From positions 3,658,001 through 3,722,000 of the forward strand of contig NZ_RJJY01000001.1 in the NCBI RefSeq assembly GCF_003751085.1: 64,000 bases of DNA. Reading direction: 5' to 3'. Shown in pieces: positions 51,114 through 60,295 of the stretch. This DNA comes from Micromonospora sp. Llam0 (GTDB lineage: Bacteria > Actinomycetota > Actinomycetes > Mycobacteriales > Micromonosporaceae). Position numbers and translations under genes: made by a program. The first letter of the stretch is position 1; the number at the start of each line of letters is the position of its first letter. The notes beneath the pieces are model-generated. The model ran no database searches, had not been told where the DNA came from, and worked only from the letters and a program-made list of their open reading frames with translations.

Positions 51114-52136
51114 TCACCGGTCGTCACCGGCCGACCGACCGCCGCCGGTCAGCCCAGCCGCCCGCAGCGCCGGCCAGAGCTCGCCCGGAGCCTCGATGTC
51201 CGCCCGCCGCAAGGTCTCGGTCACCTGATGGCTGTTGCGCATGCCGACCACCGTCGAGACCACCGCGGGATGCGATCGGACGAAGGCGAGTGCCGCCTGC
51301 GGAAGCGTGACACCGTGCCGCTCGCAGATCGTCGCGATCCGCCGGGCCCGCTCAATCAGCTCCGGTGCGGCCCGGCGATAGTCGTAGAGCGCGTCGTCCG
51401 GTGGCCGCTCGCGCGACAACAGCCCCGAGTTGTAGACACCGGCGATCACCACACCGACCGCGCGCTCCTGCGCGGCGGGCATCAGATCGGCCAGCGCGCC
51501 CTGGTCGAGCAGGGTGTACCGGCCGGCGCACATCACCAGGTCGACGTCGGACTCCCGGACGAACCGGGCAAGCAGCCGCGACTGGTTCATGCCGACCCCG
51601 ACCGCGCGCAGGACGCCCTGGTCACGGAGCTCGGTCAGGGCGGGCAGCGCCTCGGCCACGGCCCGCTCCCAGTGGTCGTCGGGGTCGTGCAGGTAGGCGA
51701 TGTCGATCCGGTCCAGACCCATCCGCTCCAGACTCGCCTCCAGGCAACGGCGCACACCGTCGCGGCTGAAGTCCCAGACCCGGCGGTGGCTCGCGGCGAC
51801 GTCGAACCCCTCTGGGTCGCGCGAACCGGCGGTCTCCGGCGACGGGACGAGAATCCGTCCGACCTTCGTCGACACCACGTACTCGTCGCGCGGTCTGGAC
51901 CGCAGAGCCGCCCCGAGCCGCCGCTCGGACAGCCCCAGCCCGTAATGCGGCGCGGTGTCGAAGTACCGGACACCGCCGTCCCACGCGGTGTCGATCGCGG
52001 CGGCGAACTCCTCGTCGGTCGTCACCCGGTACAGGTTGCCGCCCTGGGACGCACCGAAGCCGATACCGGTCAGGCGTACCGCCGGTCGACGCGGCAGCGA
52101 CCGGTCCGCCGCCGGGTGCTCCGCACCGCCCATCAT
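51114..52136 (-). CDS. aldo/keto reductase, aldose 1-dehydrogenase-like
   Basis: 340 residues, start overlapping the SDR stop (ATGATGA). IGFGASQGGNLYRVTTDEEFAAAIDTAWDGGVRYFDTAPHYGLGLSERRLG has the AKR Asp-Tyr pair (FDTAPHYG); EYVVSTKVGR the Lys; DIAYLHDPDDHWERAV the His region. It resembles D-threo-aldose 1-dehydrogenase/L-fucose dehydrogenase enzymes, which oxidise the sugar to its lactone with NAD(P)+. Last gene of the catabolic operon; cytoplasmic. Confidence 0.85.
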   Translation of the reverse strand: MMGGAEHPAADRSLPRRPAVRLTGIGFGASQGGNLYRVTTDEEFAAAIDTAWDGGVRYFDTAPHYGLGLSERRLGAALRSRPRDEYVVSTKVGRILVPSPETAGSRDPEGFDVAASHRRVWDFSRDGVRRCLEASLERMGLDRIDIAYLHDPDDHWERAVAEALPALTELRDQGVLRAVGVGMNQSRLLARFVRESDVDLVMCAGRYTLLDQGALADLMPAAQERAVGVVIAGVYNSGLLSRERPPDDALYDYRRAAPELIERARRIATICERHGVTLPQAALAFVRSHPAVVSTVVGMRNSHQVTETLRRADIEAPGELWPALRAAGLTGGGRSAGDDR

Positions 52137-52894
52137 CTGCCCAGCCAACCGCCGTCGACCGGCAGGACGATCCCGTTGACGTAGTCCGACGCCGCCGACG
52201 CCAGGAACACGGTGGCACCGCCGATATCGTCGGCTTGCCCCCAGCGGCCCGCCGGAATCCGCGTCAGGATGGCCTGGTTCCGGTCCGGATCGTCGCGCAG
52301 CGCCCGGGTGTTCTCCGTGGCGATGTAGCCCGGAGCGATCGCATTGACGTTCACCCCGTACGTTGCCCACTCGTTCGCCAGCGCCCTGGTGAGCCCGGCC
52401 AGGCCGGACTTCGACGCCGCGTAGCCCGCGACGTTGACGCCGCCCTGGAAACTCAACAGCGAGGCGGTGAAAATGATCTTCCCGTACCCTCTGTCGACCA
52501 TCAGCCGACCGATTTCGCGGCTCAGCACGAACTGGCTGGTCAGGTTCACCTCGATGATGTGGTCCCAGCTCTCGTCGGGATGCTCGACGGCCGGGGCACG
52601 GGCGATCGTGCCCCCGTTGTTCACCAGGATGTCCGGCGGACCGGCAGCGGTGAGATCGTCGGCCAGCTGACGCACGGCCGCCCGGTCGGCCAGGTCGGCC
52701 CGCAGCGCGGTGAACCGTCGGCCGGCGGCGCGTACCCGCCGCTCCACCTCGCTACCGTGCGGCTCGAGGCGGGCGGAGACACCGACGATGTCGGCACCGG
52801 CCCGGGCGAGCGCCTCGGCCATGGCCAGGCCGATGCCACGCCGCGCGCCGGTGACGACCGCGGTCCGCCCGGTCAGGTCGAACGGAGTGTTCAC
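52133..52894 (-). CDS. short-chain dehydrogenase, KduD/2-keto-3-deoxysugar-acid type
   Basis: 253 residues. NAD-binding TAVVTGARRGIGLAMAEAL, NNGG motif (ILVNNGGTIARAPA), catalytic Ser (IIFTASLLSFQGG) and Tyr-x3-Lys (VAGYAASKSGLAGLT). VNAIAPGYIATENTRALRDDP and ending VNGIVLPVDGGWLGR match 2-deoxy-D-gluconate 3-dehydrogenase and 2-keto-3-deoxy-fuconate dehydrogenase relatives. It would oxidise the dehydratase product or an intermediate. Overlaps both neighbours by 4 bp. Confidence 0.88.
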   Translation of the reverse strand: MNTPFDLTGRTAVVTGARRGIGLAMAEALARAGADIVGVSARLEPHGSEVERRVRAAGRRFTALRADLADRAAVRQLADDLTAAGPPDILVNNGGTIARAPAVEHPDESWDHIIEVNLTSQFVLSREIGRLMVDRGYGKIIFTASLLSFQGGVNVAGYAASKSGLAGLTRALANEWATYGVNVNAIAPGYIATENTRALRDDPDRNQAILTRIPAGRWGQADDIGGATVFLASAASDYVNGIVLPVDGGWLGR

Positions 52895-53919
52895 CGGGCC
52901 GCCACCTGCCAGTCGAGCAGCACTTTCAGCACGCCGTCGCCGTTCTCCAGCGCCGCGAAGGCGGCGTCGACCGATGCGAACGGCACGACCCGCGAGATGA
53001 GCGCACGCGTCGGGATGGCCCCCGAGCCCACCAGCCGGATCGCCTCCACCATGTCGTCACGCTGGTACAGGCGGGCGCCGAGGAGCTCCAGCTCACGCCA
53101 GAAGAACCGGTGCAGGTCGACGGTCCGGGGCCGGGCGTGGATCGCCACCATCACCAGGCGGCCGTGGGTGGTGAGGACGTCGACCGCCGTGGCGACGCCC
53201 CCGGCTGAACCGGACACCTCGAAGGCGATGTCCGCGCCCGCGCCGTCGGTCCACTCGTTCACCACCGCCACCGGATCCGTCACCTGCGGATCGACCACCG
53301 CGAACCCGATCTCACCGGCGACGGACCGCCGGAACGGATCCGGTTCGACGAGCAGGACCCGCGCGCCGTGCAGCTGGGCGACGGTGGCGATGAGAACACC
53401 GACCGGTCCGCCGCCGACCACCACGACCTGGTCGCCAGGGGTCACCTTTGCCCGCCGCACGTCGTGCACGGCGACCGCGACCGGTTCGACGAGCGCCGCG
53501 TGGTCGAGTGGCACCCCTTCCGGCAGCGGCAGGACCAGCTCCGCCGGCACCGTCCAGTACGACTGCATGGCACCCGGCGAGTCGATGCCGAGGAAGTCCA
53601 TCGCGTGGCAGACGTGGGAACTTCCGCGCCGGCAGGCGACACACCGCCCGCACGACCGGGTGGGCATGACCGTGACGGCCTGGCCGACGGACCAGCCGTC
53701 GACGCCCGGTCCGACGTCGGCGACGCGTCCGGACATCTCGTGCCCGAGCACGGCCGGCGCGCCGACGCGGGCGTCCATGTCCCCGTGATAGATGTGCAGA
53801 TCTGTGCCGCAGATCCCGGTGTAGGCCACCGCGATGCTCACCTCGCCGGGACCCGGCGGCCGCGCGGCACGAGCCTCGACCTCGAGGTGACGAGCGGTAC
53901 GGTAGACCACTGCCTGCAT
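52891..53919 (-). CDS. zinc-dependent medium-chain dehydrogenase
   Basis: 342 residues. GICGTDLHIYHGD (catalytic zinc Cys), GHEMSGRVADVGPGVDGW (GHE), structural zinc CGRCVACRRGSSHVCHAM (four Cys), NAD-binding VVVGGGPVGVLIATVAQLHGA. Similar to sorbitol/threonine/L-idonate dehydrogenase-type enzymes. Its ATGA-type overlap with the SDR shows a tight operon. It probably oxidises a polyol or sugar-acid intermediate. Confidence 0.88.
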   Translation of the reverse strand: MQAVVYRTARHLEVEARAARPPGPGEVSIAVAYTGICGTDLHIYHGDMDARVGAPAVLGHEMSGRVADVGPGVDGWSVGQAVTVMPTRSCGRCVACRRGSSHVCHAMDFLGIDSPGAMQSYWTVPAELVLPLPEGVPLDHAALVEPVAVAVHDVRRAKVTPGDQVVVVGGGPVGVLIATVAQLHGARVLLVEPDPFRRSVAGEIGFAVVDPQVTDPVAVVNEWTDGAGADIAFEVSGSAGGVATAVDVLTTHGRLVMVAIHARPRTVDLHRFFWRELELLGARLYQRDDMVEAIRLVGSGAIPTRALISRVVPFASVDAAFAALENGDGVLKVLLDWQVAAR

Positions 53920-53975
53920 CGGTCCTCCATCTCGATGGTCGGTGCTCCGGGGTCGCCTTCAGGCGCGCGGGACGG

Positions 53976-55208
53976 TCAGCTCGCAGCGGTGGGGAACACC
54001 TCGTCACGGCTGCGGGAAGGGCCGAGCGGTCGGTGGTCGGCGGAGTGCCGTGGTCCGGCCGGGGCACCGTCCACCGCCCCCAGCAGCTGTCGTCCGGCGC
54101 GTTCCGGCCGGATGTGCGGACCGACGGTGGTCGGCGGGTGCGGGCCCGAGGACGTGATCGCCGGCTCGTCGAGCCGGACCCCCAGTCCCGGGGCGTCGCC
54201 CAGGACGAAGGCACCGCCCTCGACGTACAGGTCGAGGCTGATCCCGAGCGGCAGGTGCAGATCCTGCAGCTCGCTGGCCAGGTGGTTGGGCACCGATGTC
54301 GCGGCATGCAGCAGCCCGACCGGGCTGTTGCCGATCGGGCTGACCGGCAGGTCGTGGGCGTGCGCCAGGGCACTGACCCGGAGGAAATGGGTCACCCCCC
54401 AGACCGCGGACGTCTGGACCACGTCGACCGCTCCCGCCGCGATCAGCGGCCGGAACTGTTCGAGGCCGGTGAGGTTCTCCCCGGTGGCCACCGACGCGCG
54501 GATCCCCCGACCGACGGCGGCGAGACCTTCCGCGTCCCACCGTCGGACCGGCTCCTCGATCCAGATGAGATCGAGGGTGCGCTCGAGTTCACCGACGTGC
54601 CGGACGGCCTGCTTGCGGGTCCACGCCTCGTTCACGTCGAGCATCAGCCCCGGCCGCAGCCCGTGCGCCGCCTCGGTCAGGACGTCGCGGACCAGGCACA
54701 GACGATGCCGGTCCCGCTCGATGTCGAGACCGCCCTTGAGCTTGGCTGCCCGCAGGCCGTGGGAGGCGTAGACCGCGTACTCCGCGGCAAGTTCGTCGTC
54801 GGTCAGGGCGATGTCCAGGCCGGAGGCGTACGCCGGGACCCGCCGGTCGCGCCCGCCGAGCAACCGCCACAGTGGCTCGCCGGCCGCCTGGGCCTTGATG
54901 TCCCACAGCGCGGTGTCGAGAGCACCGATGGTGCCGAAGACCGGGCCGGCGTGGCCCGCCTTGAACGCCTGGCGCAGCATCCGGTCGTACAGGGCCGTCA
55001 CCGCGCGTGGATCCTCGTTGTCGAGGGCCGGGAAGATCCGCTCGATGTCGAGGTGCGGCCCCATGCCCACCCCGGAGATCCCCTCGTCGGTCTCCACGAC
55101 GACGATCGGCACCGAGGTGACGCCGTCGGCGAAGACGCCGTTGGCGTCGCCGACCGGTCGGCCCCATTCCTGGACCGTCGTCAGGGTCCGATACCCGGTG
55201 ATCCGCAT
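53976..55208 (-). CDS. enolase-superfamily sugar acid dehydratase
   Basis: 410 residues, mandelate racemase/muconate lactonising family. YDRMLRQAFKAGHAGPVFGTIGALDTALWDIKAQAAGEPLWRLLGG; catalytic Lys pair in LRAAKLKGG; metal ligands Asp in MLDVNEAW, Glu in WIEEPVRRW and Glu in VATGENLTG; SPIGN region ahead of the C-terminal part. These enzymes dehydrate aldonic or uronic acids to 2-keto-3-deoxy acids. The extended C-terminus after LDEPAITSSGPHPPTT (about 45 residues) is Pro/Arg-rich and not part of the barrel. Confidence 0.87.
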   Translation of the reverse strand: MRITGYRTLTTVQEWGRPVGDANGVFADGVTSVPIVVVETDEGISGVGMGPHLDIERIFPALDNEDPRAVTALYDRMLRQAFKAGHAGPVFGTIGALDTALWDIKAQAAGEPLWRLLGGRDRRVPAYASGLDIALTDDELAAEYAVYASHGLRAAKLKGGLDIERDRHRLCLVRDVLTEAAHGLRPGLMLDVNEAWTRKQAVRHVGELERTLDLIWIEEPVRRWDAEGLAAVGRGIRASVATGENLTGLEQFRPLIAAGAVDVVQTSAVWGVTHFLRVSALAHAHDLPVSPIGNSPVGLLHAATSVPNHLASELQDLHLPLGISLDLYVEGGAFVLGDAPGLGVRLDEPAITSSGPHPPTTVGPHIRPERAGRQLLGAVDGAPAGPRHSADHRPLGPSRSRDEVFPTAAS

Positions 55209-55209
55209 G

Positions 55210-56037
55210 TCAACCCTTCGTGGAACCGGCGGCGACGCCGTCGGCTATCTGACGCTGGAGAAAGAGATAGACGACCAGTACGGGAACGGCAGCGATCAGC
55301 ACCCCCGAGGCGAAGGTCGGGATGTCGTCGGAGTACTGGCCACGCAGCGAGGTGACTCCCACCATGAGGGTCCGGTTCTCGGCCGACGGCATCATCAGCA
55401 AGGAGATGAGGACATCGTTCCAGCAGAACAGTGCGTCGAGGATGCCGACCGACAACAGCGCCGGTGTGCCGAGCGGCAGCATGATCCGCCGGTACACGCC
55501 GTACACGCTGTTTCCGTCGATCCGGGCGGCGTCCACGATCTCCGGTGGGATCGTCCGGTAGTAGCTAGTCATGAGAAAGACGGTGAACGGAAGGAACTGC
55601 GCGACGTAGGCGAGAATCAGACCCGGGTAGGTGTCGATCAGACCGCTGTCGGCCATGGTCCGGGCAAGCGGCACCATGATCACCTGGAACGGTACGAACA
55701 GTGCCGCCAGACAGCCCAGGAAGATCATCGAAGACCCGCGGAACCGCAGCTGGCTCAGCGCGAACCCGGCCATCGACCCGATCAGCAGGAGCAGCACCAC
55801 CGAGAACGTCACGACGATGAGCGAGTTGACGAAGTACCGGCCCATCCCGACGGAACTCCACGCTGTGTGAAGATTTTCCACGCGTACGGCCTCGGCCAGC
55901 GAGAAGCGGTCCAGGATGTACTCGCGCCGGGTCTTCGAGGCGACGTTCGCGGTGAAGACGAGCGGGTAGATCGTCGCCAGGGCGAGCAGTGCCATCGGTA
56001 CGGCGACCACCCATCTGGCCAGCCGGAAGCGGGACAT
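55210..56037 (-). CDS. sugar ABC transporter permease, MalG type
   Basis: 275 residues, six predicted helices. The EAA coupling loop is PPEIVDAARIDGNSVYGVYRRIMLPLGTPAL. VAVPMALLALATIYPLVFTANVASKTRREY opens the protein. It overlaps the MalF-type gene by one base. With MalF and the binding protein it forms a CUT1 sugar importer; the ATPase (MsiK-like, usually shared) is not encoded here. Confidence 0.92.
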   Translation of the reverse strand: MSRFRLARWVVAVPMALLALATIYPLVFTANVASKTRREYILDRFSLAEAVRVENLHTAWSSVGMGRYFVNSLIVVTFSVVLLLLIGSMAGFALSQLRFRGSSMIFLGCLAALFVPFQVIMVPLARTMADSGLIDTYPGLILAYVAQFLPFTVFLMTSYYRTIPPEIVDAARIDGNSVYGVYRRIMLPLGTPALLSVGILDALFCWNDVLISLLMMPSAENRTLMVGVTSLRGQYSDDIPTFASGVLIAAVPVLVVYLFLQRQIADGVAAGSTKG

Positions 56038-56915
56038 CAGTCCTCCCTCCCCGCCCGCCGGAGCAGGCTGATCTGCAGCATCCCCACCACGAGCATGATG
56101 AGGAAGAGAACCGTCGACGCGGCCGACGCGAGCGCCGGCCGGTTCATCTGTCCCTGCTGAATCCAGATGTAGTACTCCGGCAGATACGTCGAGCCCTCCG
56201 GACCACCGCTGGTCATCACGTACAGCAGTCCGAACATGGAGGTCAGCATCCCGACCATCGTGGTCACGAAGACGAACTGGATGGTACGGATGAGGCTGGG
56301 CACGATCACATGCCAGATGGTCTGGGGAAGCGATGCCCCGTCCACCCGGGCCGCGTCCAGTAGTGCTGCGTCCAGGGTGGCGAACCCGGCGAGGAACACC
56401 ACCAGGGCCATTCCGAAGGTCGCCCAGACGTGCACCCCGACGACGGTGAACATGGCGACGTCCGGGTCACCGAGCCAGTCGATCCGGCCGATGCCGACCG
56501 CCGCCAGGGCCGCGTTGACCGGGCCGTCGAAGGCGAGCAGAAGGTTGAAGATCGCACCGACGATGACCGGGGAGAGCACCGCCGGGAAGAAGTAGACGCT
56601 GCGGTAGAGCCGGTGCCCGGGCACCCGCAGGTAGATGAACGTCGCGATCAGGCCGGGAATCGCCACGGCGACCGGAAGGAGCAACACCAGCAGTGCCACG
56701 TTACCGAGCGCACCCTGGAACAGGGGATCACGAAACAACTCAAGGTAGTTGTCGACGCCGACCGCGGTCCCGTCGCGCTCGCCGTCGCCGGTGAACGAGA
56801 AGTTGACGCCGAGCAGGAGAGGCCACAGCCGCAGTACGACGATGGTCAGCACAGCCGGCGCCACCAGGACGTACGGGGCGAGCCGTTCGCCCCGACGCGC
56901 GGCGGGTGTCGCCAC
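56037..56915 (-). CDS. sugar ABC transporter permease, MalF type
   Basis: 292 residues. LVAPAVLTIVVLRLWPLLLGVNFSFTGDGERDG is the MalF N-terminus; EAA loop TLDAALLDAARVDGASLPQTIWHVIVPSL; long loop TSGGPEGSTYLPEYYIWIQQGQMN. Lies 4 bp downstream of the binding protein gene. Confidence 0.92.
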   Translation of the reverse strand: MATPAARRGERLAPYVLVAPAVLTIVVLRLWPLLLGVNFSFTGDGERDGTAVGVDNYLELFRDPLFQGALGNVALLVLLLPVAVAIPGLIATFIYLRVPGHRLYRSVYFFPAVLSPVIVGAIFNLLLAFDGPVNAALAAVGIGRIDWLGDPDVAMFTVVGVHVWATFGMALVVFLAGFATLDAALLDAARVDGASLPQTIWHVIVPSLIRTIQFVFVTTMVGMLTSMFGLLYVMTSGGPEGSTYLPEYYIWIQQGQMNRPALASAASTVLFLIMLVVGMLQISLLRRAGRED

Positions 56916-56919
56916 GGGC

Positions 56920-58188
56920 TCAGCCCGCTTGATCGGAGTCAGCCAACTGCCGCACCGCCTCGTCGACGGTCACCGAGCCGCTGAGGAGCTGCTGGGACAG
57001 TCGGCCCATCAGTTCCAGGGTCTGCGAGGAGAGCGCCACGTGCAGGGCGGGTTTGCCGGAACTTAGCTCCGGCACCATCGCGGCGACGGCCGGCCCGGCC
57101 TGCGACACGTCGATCGTGGTGTCCGAGGCGATCGCACCGGCCTCGGCGTAGAAGGCATTCAGCGCTTCGGTCGAGGTCAGGGACCGGACCAGGGCTGCCG
57201 CAGCCGCCGGATCCGTCGTCCACTTCGCCACCCCGTAGCCGATGCCACCGTCGTAGGGCAGACTCGGAACGGCTCCAGCGGTGGCCACCGGGGCGGCCAT
57301 CACGCCGAGCTCGTCGGCGGGCAGGAACTCGCCGAAGTCCTTCCAGTGCCCGACGTCGGACATCAACCCGATCACGTGGGCGGCCTTCCCGGACTGGAAG
57401 AGCGCGAAGGAGTCGTTGAACATCGCCGTCGAGTTGGCGCCCTCGTTGTTGAGCCCCTTGTCACCGGCTTCCTTCCACAGTTGGAAGATCCGTTTGACGT
57501 TGGCGGACTCCCAGTCACGCTTCCCGTCGATCCAGGCGTCGTACTCGTCGGGGGTCAGGATTCCTGACGCCAGGCCCGACATGAAGAACTGGATGCCGTA
57601 GCCTTCCTTGTTTCCAAGCGCGAGACAGTCGGCACCGGTCGTCTCGATGATCGCCGCGCAGTCGTCGACGAACTCGTTCCAGGTCGTGGCCGGACTGTCC
57701 GGGTCGAGCCCCGCGTCCGCGTAGAGCGCCTTGTTGTAGTAGATCGGATGCCCCTGCAGGGTCACCGGTGCGGCGTAGGTCCGGCCGTCGCTGGTGAACG
57801 CCTCCCACCCGGCCAGCCGCTGCCGGTCATCGGCCACGTACTCGTCGAGCGGTAGGAGCGCGTCGACCCGGTCGCGGATCTGACCGCCGCCGTTGAACAG
57901 AACGACGTCGGGCCCCTTGCCGGCCTGGATGGCCGCACCGAGCAGGGTGTAGTACTGGTCGAAAGGTTGGGCGACGAACTCGACGGTGACGTCCGGGTGT
58001 TTGCTGGCGAAGTCCGCCTTCGCCTTGTCGATGTAGGCGGCGGCGCTCGCGTCGCCGGACTTCCAGTCCCAGACCACCAGTTTGCCGTTCGGGTCACCAG
58101 ACGAGGATTGCGATCCGGTGGCGCTCCCGCAGCCCGCCAGGGCCAGGCCCGCGACAAGAATGGCCGACACCACTGCTCGGTGCTTCAT
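56920..58188 (-). CDS. sugar ABC transporter solute-binding lipoprotein
   Basis: 422 residues, lipobox AILVAGLALAGCG. KLVVWDWKSGDASAAAYIDKAKADFASKHPDVTVEFV and PDVVLFNGGGQIRDRVDALLPLDEY are typical family 1 extracellular binding proteins. Being first in the operon and lying opposite the GntR gene, it should be the most highly induced product. The ligand is probably an oligosaccharide released by the beta-helix enzyme or its monomer. Confidence 0.93.
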   Translation of the reverse strand: MKHRAVVSAILVAGLALAGCGSATGSQSSSGDPNGKLVVWDWKSGDASAAAYIDKAKADFASKHPDVTVEFVAQPFDQYYTLLGAAIQAGKGPDVVLFNGGGQIRDRVDALLPLDEYVADDRQRLAGWEAFTSDGRTYAAPVTLQGHPIYYNKALYADAGLDPDSPATTWNEFVDDCAAIIETTGADCLALGNKEGYGIQFFMSGLASGILTPDEYDAWIDGKRDWESANVKRIFQLWKEAGDKGLNNEGANSTAMFNDSFALFQSGKAAHVIGLMSDVGHWKDFGEFLPADELGVMAAPVATAGAVPSLPYDGGIGYGVAKWTTDPAAAAALVRSLTSTEALNAFYAEAGAIASDTTIDVSQAGPAVAAMVPELSSGKPALHVALSSQTLELMGRLSQQLLSGSVTVDEAVRQLADSDQAG

Positions 58189-58255
58189 CGCTGCTCGCTT
58201 TCGGAGAGGGGGGCCGGGTGGAACCGGTCATCGGGCGCGAAACATGAACGTAACT

Positions 58256-58274
58256 CGTATGACGTCTGACGTCA
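58256..58274. promoter_or_regulatory. candidate GntR operator in the divergent promoter
   Basis: CGTATGACGTCTGACGTCA contains CGTATGACGT (58256-58265), the inverted match of the site at 50997-51006, and a tandem TGACGTC/TGACGTC. The core GTATGAC fits the GT-N3-AC spacing of FadR-type operators. It lies between the divergent transporter operon and the GntR gene. Confidence 0.6.
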
Positions 58275-58333
58275 AGAGTGAGACGTACACTGACCACGGA
58301 GGTCGTGGCACGGCGGCCACCCCGGAGGGAACG

Positions 58334-59104
58334 ATGACGGCAACGCAGCACACCGCCTTGAACGCTTCGACGCCTCCGGCCTGGACACGACGGCCGGCCA
58401 ACCTCGCCACGGCGGTCACCGCTGAGCTCGTGCAACGAATCGTGCGCGGGGTGCACCCGTCAGGCACGACGCTGCCGGCCGAACCGGTCCTCTGCGAGAC
58501 CTTCTCGGTGAGCCGGACGGTCGTCCGGGAAGCCGTGAAGATCCTCCAGGAAAAAGGGCTGGTGCAGATCCGCCAGGGCAGCGGAACCATCGTCACGCCG
58601 ACGTCGATGTGGGACATGCTCGACGAGCACGTCCTCGGGGCGACCATCGCCGAGGACGACAGCCTGGCGATCCTCGACGACCTCGTCGTGACCCGGCGCG
58701 TGCTGGAGTCGGACATGGCCAACGTCGCCGCCCGCCTGGCCGACCAGGACACCATCGACCGGCTGCACGCCCTGGTCGAACGGATGGACGAACTCGTCGA
58801 CGACCACGTCACGTACCACGAGCATGACCGGGCCTTCCACGACACGGTCATGCAGGCATCCGGGAACCGCATCGCCCGAGGCGTCATCCGCGCGTTGGAG
58901 AGCCAGGTCGTCAACACGGCCCGGTACATGGGCCGGACCGAGCGGGCCCTGTGCGTGGCATCCAACCGCGGCCACCGGCGAATCTACGAACGCATCGCCG
59001 CCCACGACCCGGAAGGCGCCGCGGCGGCGATGTTCACGCACATCACCGAAGCCTGGCTCGTCCGCCGCAGCGGACCAGGCGAGCCCGTCCGGCTGCAACG
59101 GTAG
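58334..59104 (+). CDS. GntR-family (FadR subfamily) regulator
   Basis: 256 residues from the ATG at 58334 (GGAGG site). wHTH: ELVQRIVRGVHPSGTTLPAEPVLCETFSVSRTVVREAVKILQEKGLVQIRQGSGTIV. C-terminal FCD domain with metal-ligand histidines: TYHEHDRAFHDTVMQASGN (HxxFH) and VASNRGHRRIYERIAAHDPEGA. Divergent from the transporter/catabolic operon and probably its repressor, relieved by a sugar acid. FadR-type members commonly control sugar-acid dehydratase operons. Confidence 0.9.
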   Translation: MTATQHTALNASTPPAWTRRPANLATAVTAELVQRIVRGVHPSGTTLPAEPVLCETFSVSRTVVREAVKILQEKGLVQIRQGSGTIVTPTSMWDMLDEHVLGATIAEDDSLAILDDLVVTRRVLESDMANVAARLADQDTIDRLHALVERMDELVDDHVTYHEHDRAFHDTVMQASGNRIARGVIRALESQVVNTARYMGRTERALCVASNRGHRRIYERIAAHDPEGAAAAMFTHITEAWLVRRSGPGEPVRLQR

Positions 59105-59126
59105 GGCCAGTCCCCCGACACGCCGT

Positions 59127-59155
59127 TGGCCGGGTTCCCGTACGGAACCCGGCCA
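59127..59155. terminator. bidirectional hairpin between GntR and the C39 paralogue
   Basis: Perfect 12-bp arms (TGGCCGGGTTCC / GGAACCCGGCCA) with a 5-nt loop between convergent gene ends. Confidence 0.65.
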
Positions 59156-59171
59156 GCGCACCTGTCATCGA

Positions 59172-59792
59172 TCAGGCGGAGTAGCCGCGCTTGGCGGTCC
59201 AGTCGGCCAGCACGTCGAGGTCCATCCAGTACTCCTGACCCTCGAAGTACGGGTCAGCGATCTTCACCGTGTCACCACCATCCCGGTAACCCGTCACCGT
59301 CAGGTAATGCCCACCCTCATACGAGTGCGCCACCCCGTCGACGTCCGACGCCGTACCCATGATGTTCGCCACCACCGCCCGGTCGTCGTCCACCGCCTCA
59401 CGCACATCCGCCCGCAACTTCTCCACATGCTCCGGCTTCGCCGCGGCCGCACCGATCGACACCGTCTCGTACTCGGCCTCACCGGTCACCTCGTTCAGCA
59501 CCCGGGTCGTCTCCTCCGCCGAATCCGTACCGGCCTCGGTCGTCCCCAACTTGCCCGCCACCTCATCCTGCGACGGAGCATGACCCTGCGCCGTCAACGC
59601 GATCCGCGTCGCCGCCGGCCCGCAGTAGTAGAAATTCGGCTGCGCCTCGTACTGCACCCGCACCTCACGCGCACCACCATCGGCGGCACCCGGACCAGCG
59701 GCCTGCGCCGCCACCGCAGGAGCGGCCACCACACCACCAGCGGTCAACAGACCAGCAACCGACAGAGCAGACTTACGGAAAATCGTGTTCAT
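59172..59792 (-). CDS. secreted C39-like cysteine peptidase, paralogue 2
   Basis: 206 residues from the ATG at 59792. Signal peptide SALSVAGLLTAGGVVAAPAVAAQA; QPNFYYCGPAATRIALTAQG and SYEGGHYLTVTGYRDGGDTVKIADPYF mirror the 28918-29601 protein, with the same DVDG and NxMGT/NxIGT segments. The two lie 30 kb apart in unrelated contexts. The C-terminus ends KRGYSA versus TRGYSH. Substrate unknown. Confidence 0.78.
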   Translation of the reverse strand: MNTIFRKSALSVAGLLTAGGVVAAPAVAAQAAGPGAADGGAREVRVQYEAQPNFYYCGPAATRIALTAQGHAPSQDEVAGKLGTTEAGTDSAEETTRVLNEVTGEAEYETVSIGAAAAKPEHVEKLRADVREAVDDDRAVVANIMGTASDVDGVAHSYEGGHYLTVTGYRDGGDTVKIADPYFEGQEYWMDLDVLADWTAKRGYSA

Positions 59793-60295
59793 AGCAGAAT
59801 CTCCGTTCCGAGGGGAATGAACCGGACACCGGACCCACCGGATCGATGACCGGTCACGAACGGGACAGAACAGAACACGCACAAAGACAGAACACGCACC
59901 AGAAAGTCGAACTGACTGACGCCCTCCGACCCGCGCACACCCACCGGTCCAGGCGGGAGGCGGTCTCACCGGCGCACCAGATACAACCACCCGGGGGTGC
60001 CCGGCATTCCGCACCCGGCGGGGCCGCAGAACCGGCCGTACCCGCGCCGGGCGACAGATCAGGCGGACCAGGCCCGACAGATCAGCCGGGCCGCTCGCCT
60101 ACTCGGTCCAACGCCAGGATCCAACGCCGCCCGCCCGCCCGATGTTCCGCCGGCCAGACCACCCGCGAACCTCGCATCATGCCGCAAGCCACCCAAAAGG
60201 TAGCCTTGATCTACTTCGCGTCAGCGAACAGCCGTACGGCGTGTCGCGTGGCTCAACCGAAGTGGATCAAAGACTGCGACGGGCCTGGACTGGCC
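59793..60295. other. 503-bp intergenic region without a recognised feature
   Basis: It lies upstream of the C39 paralogue 2 gene and beyond the end of the PI-PLC gene. It must hold the C39 promoter. No convincing gene, repeat or RNA was seen. Confidence 0.4.
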
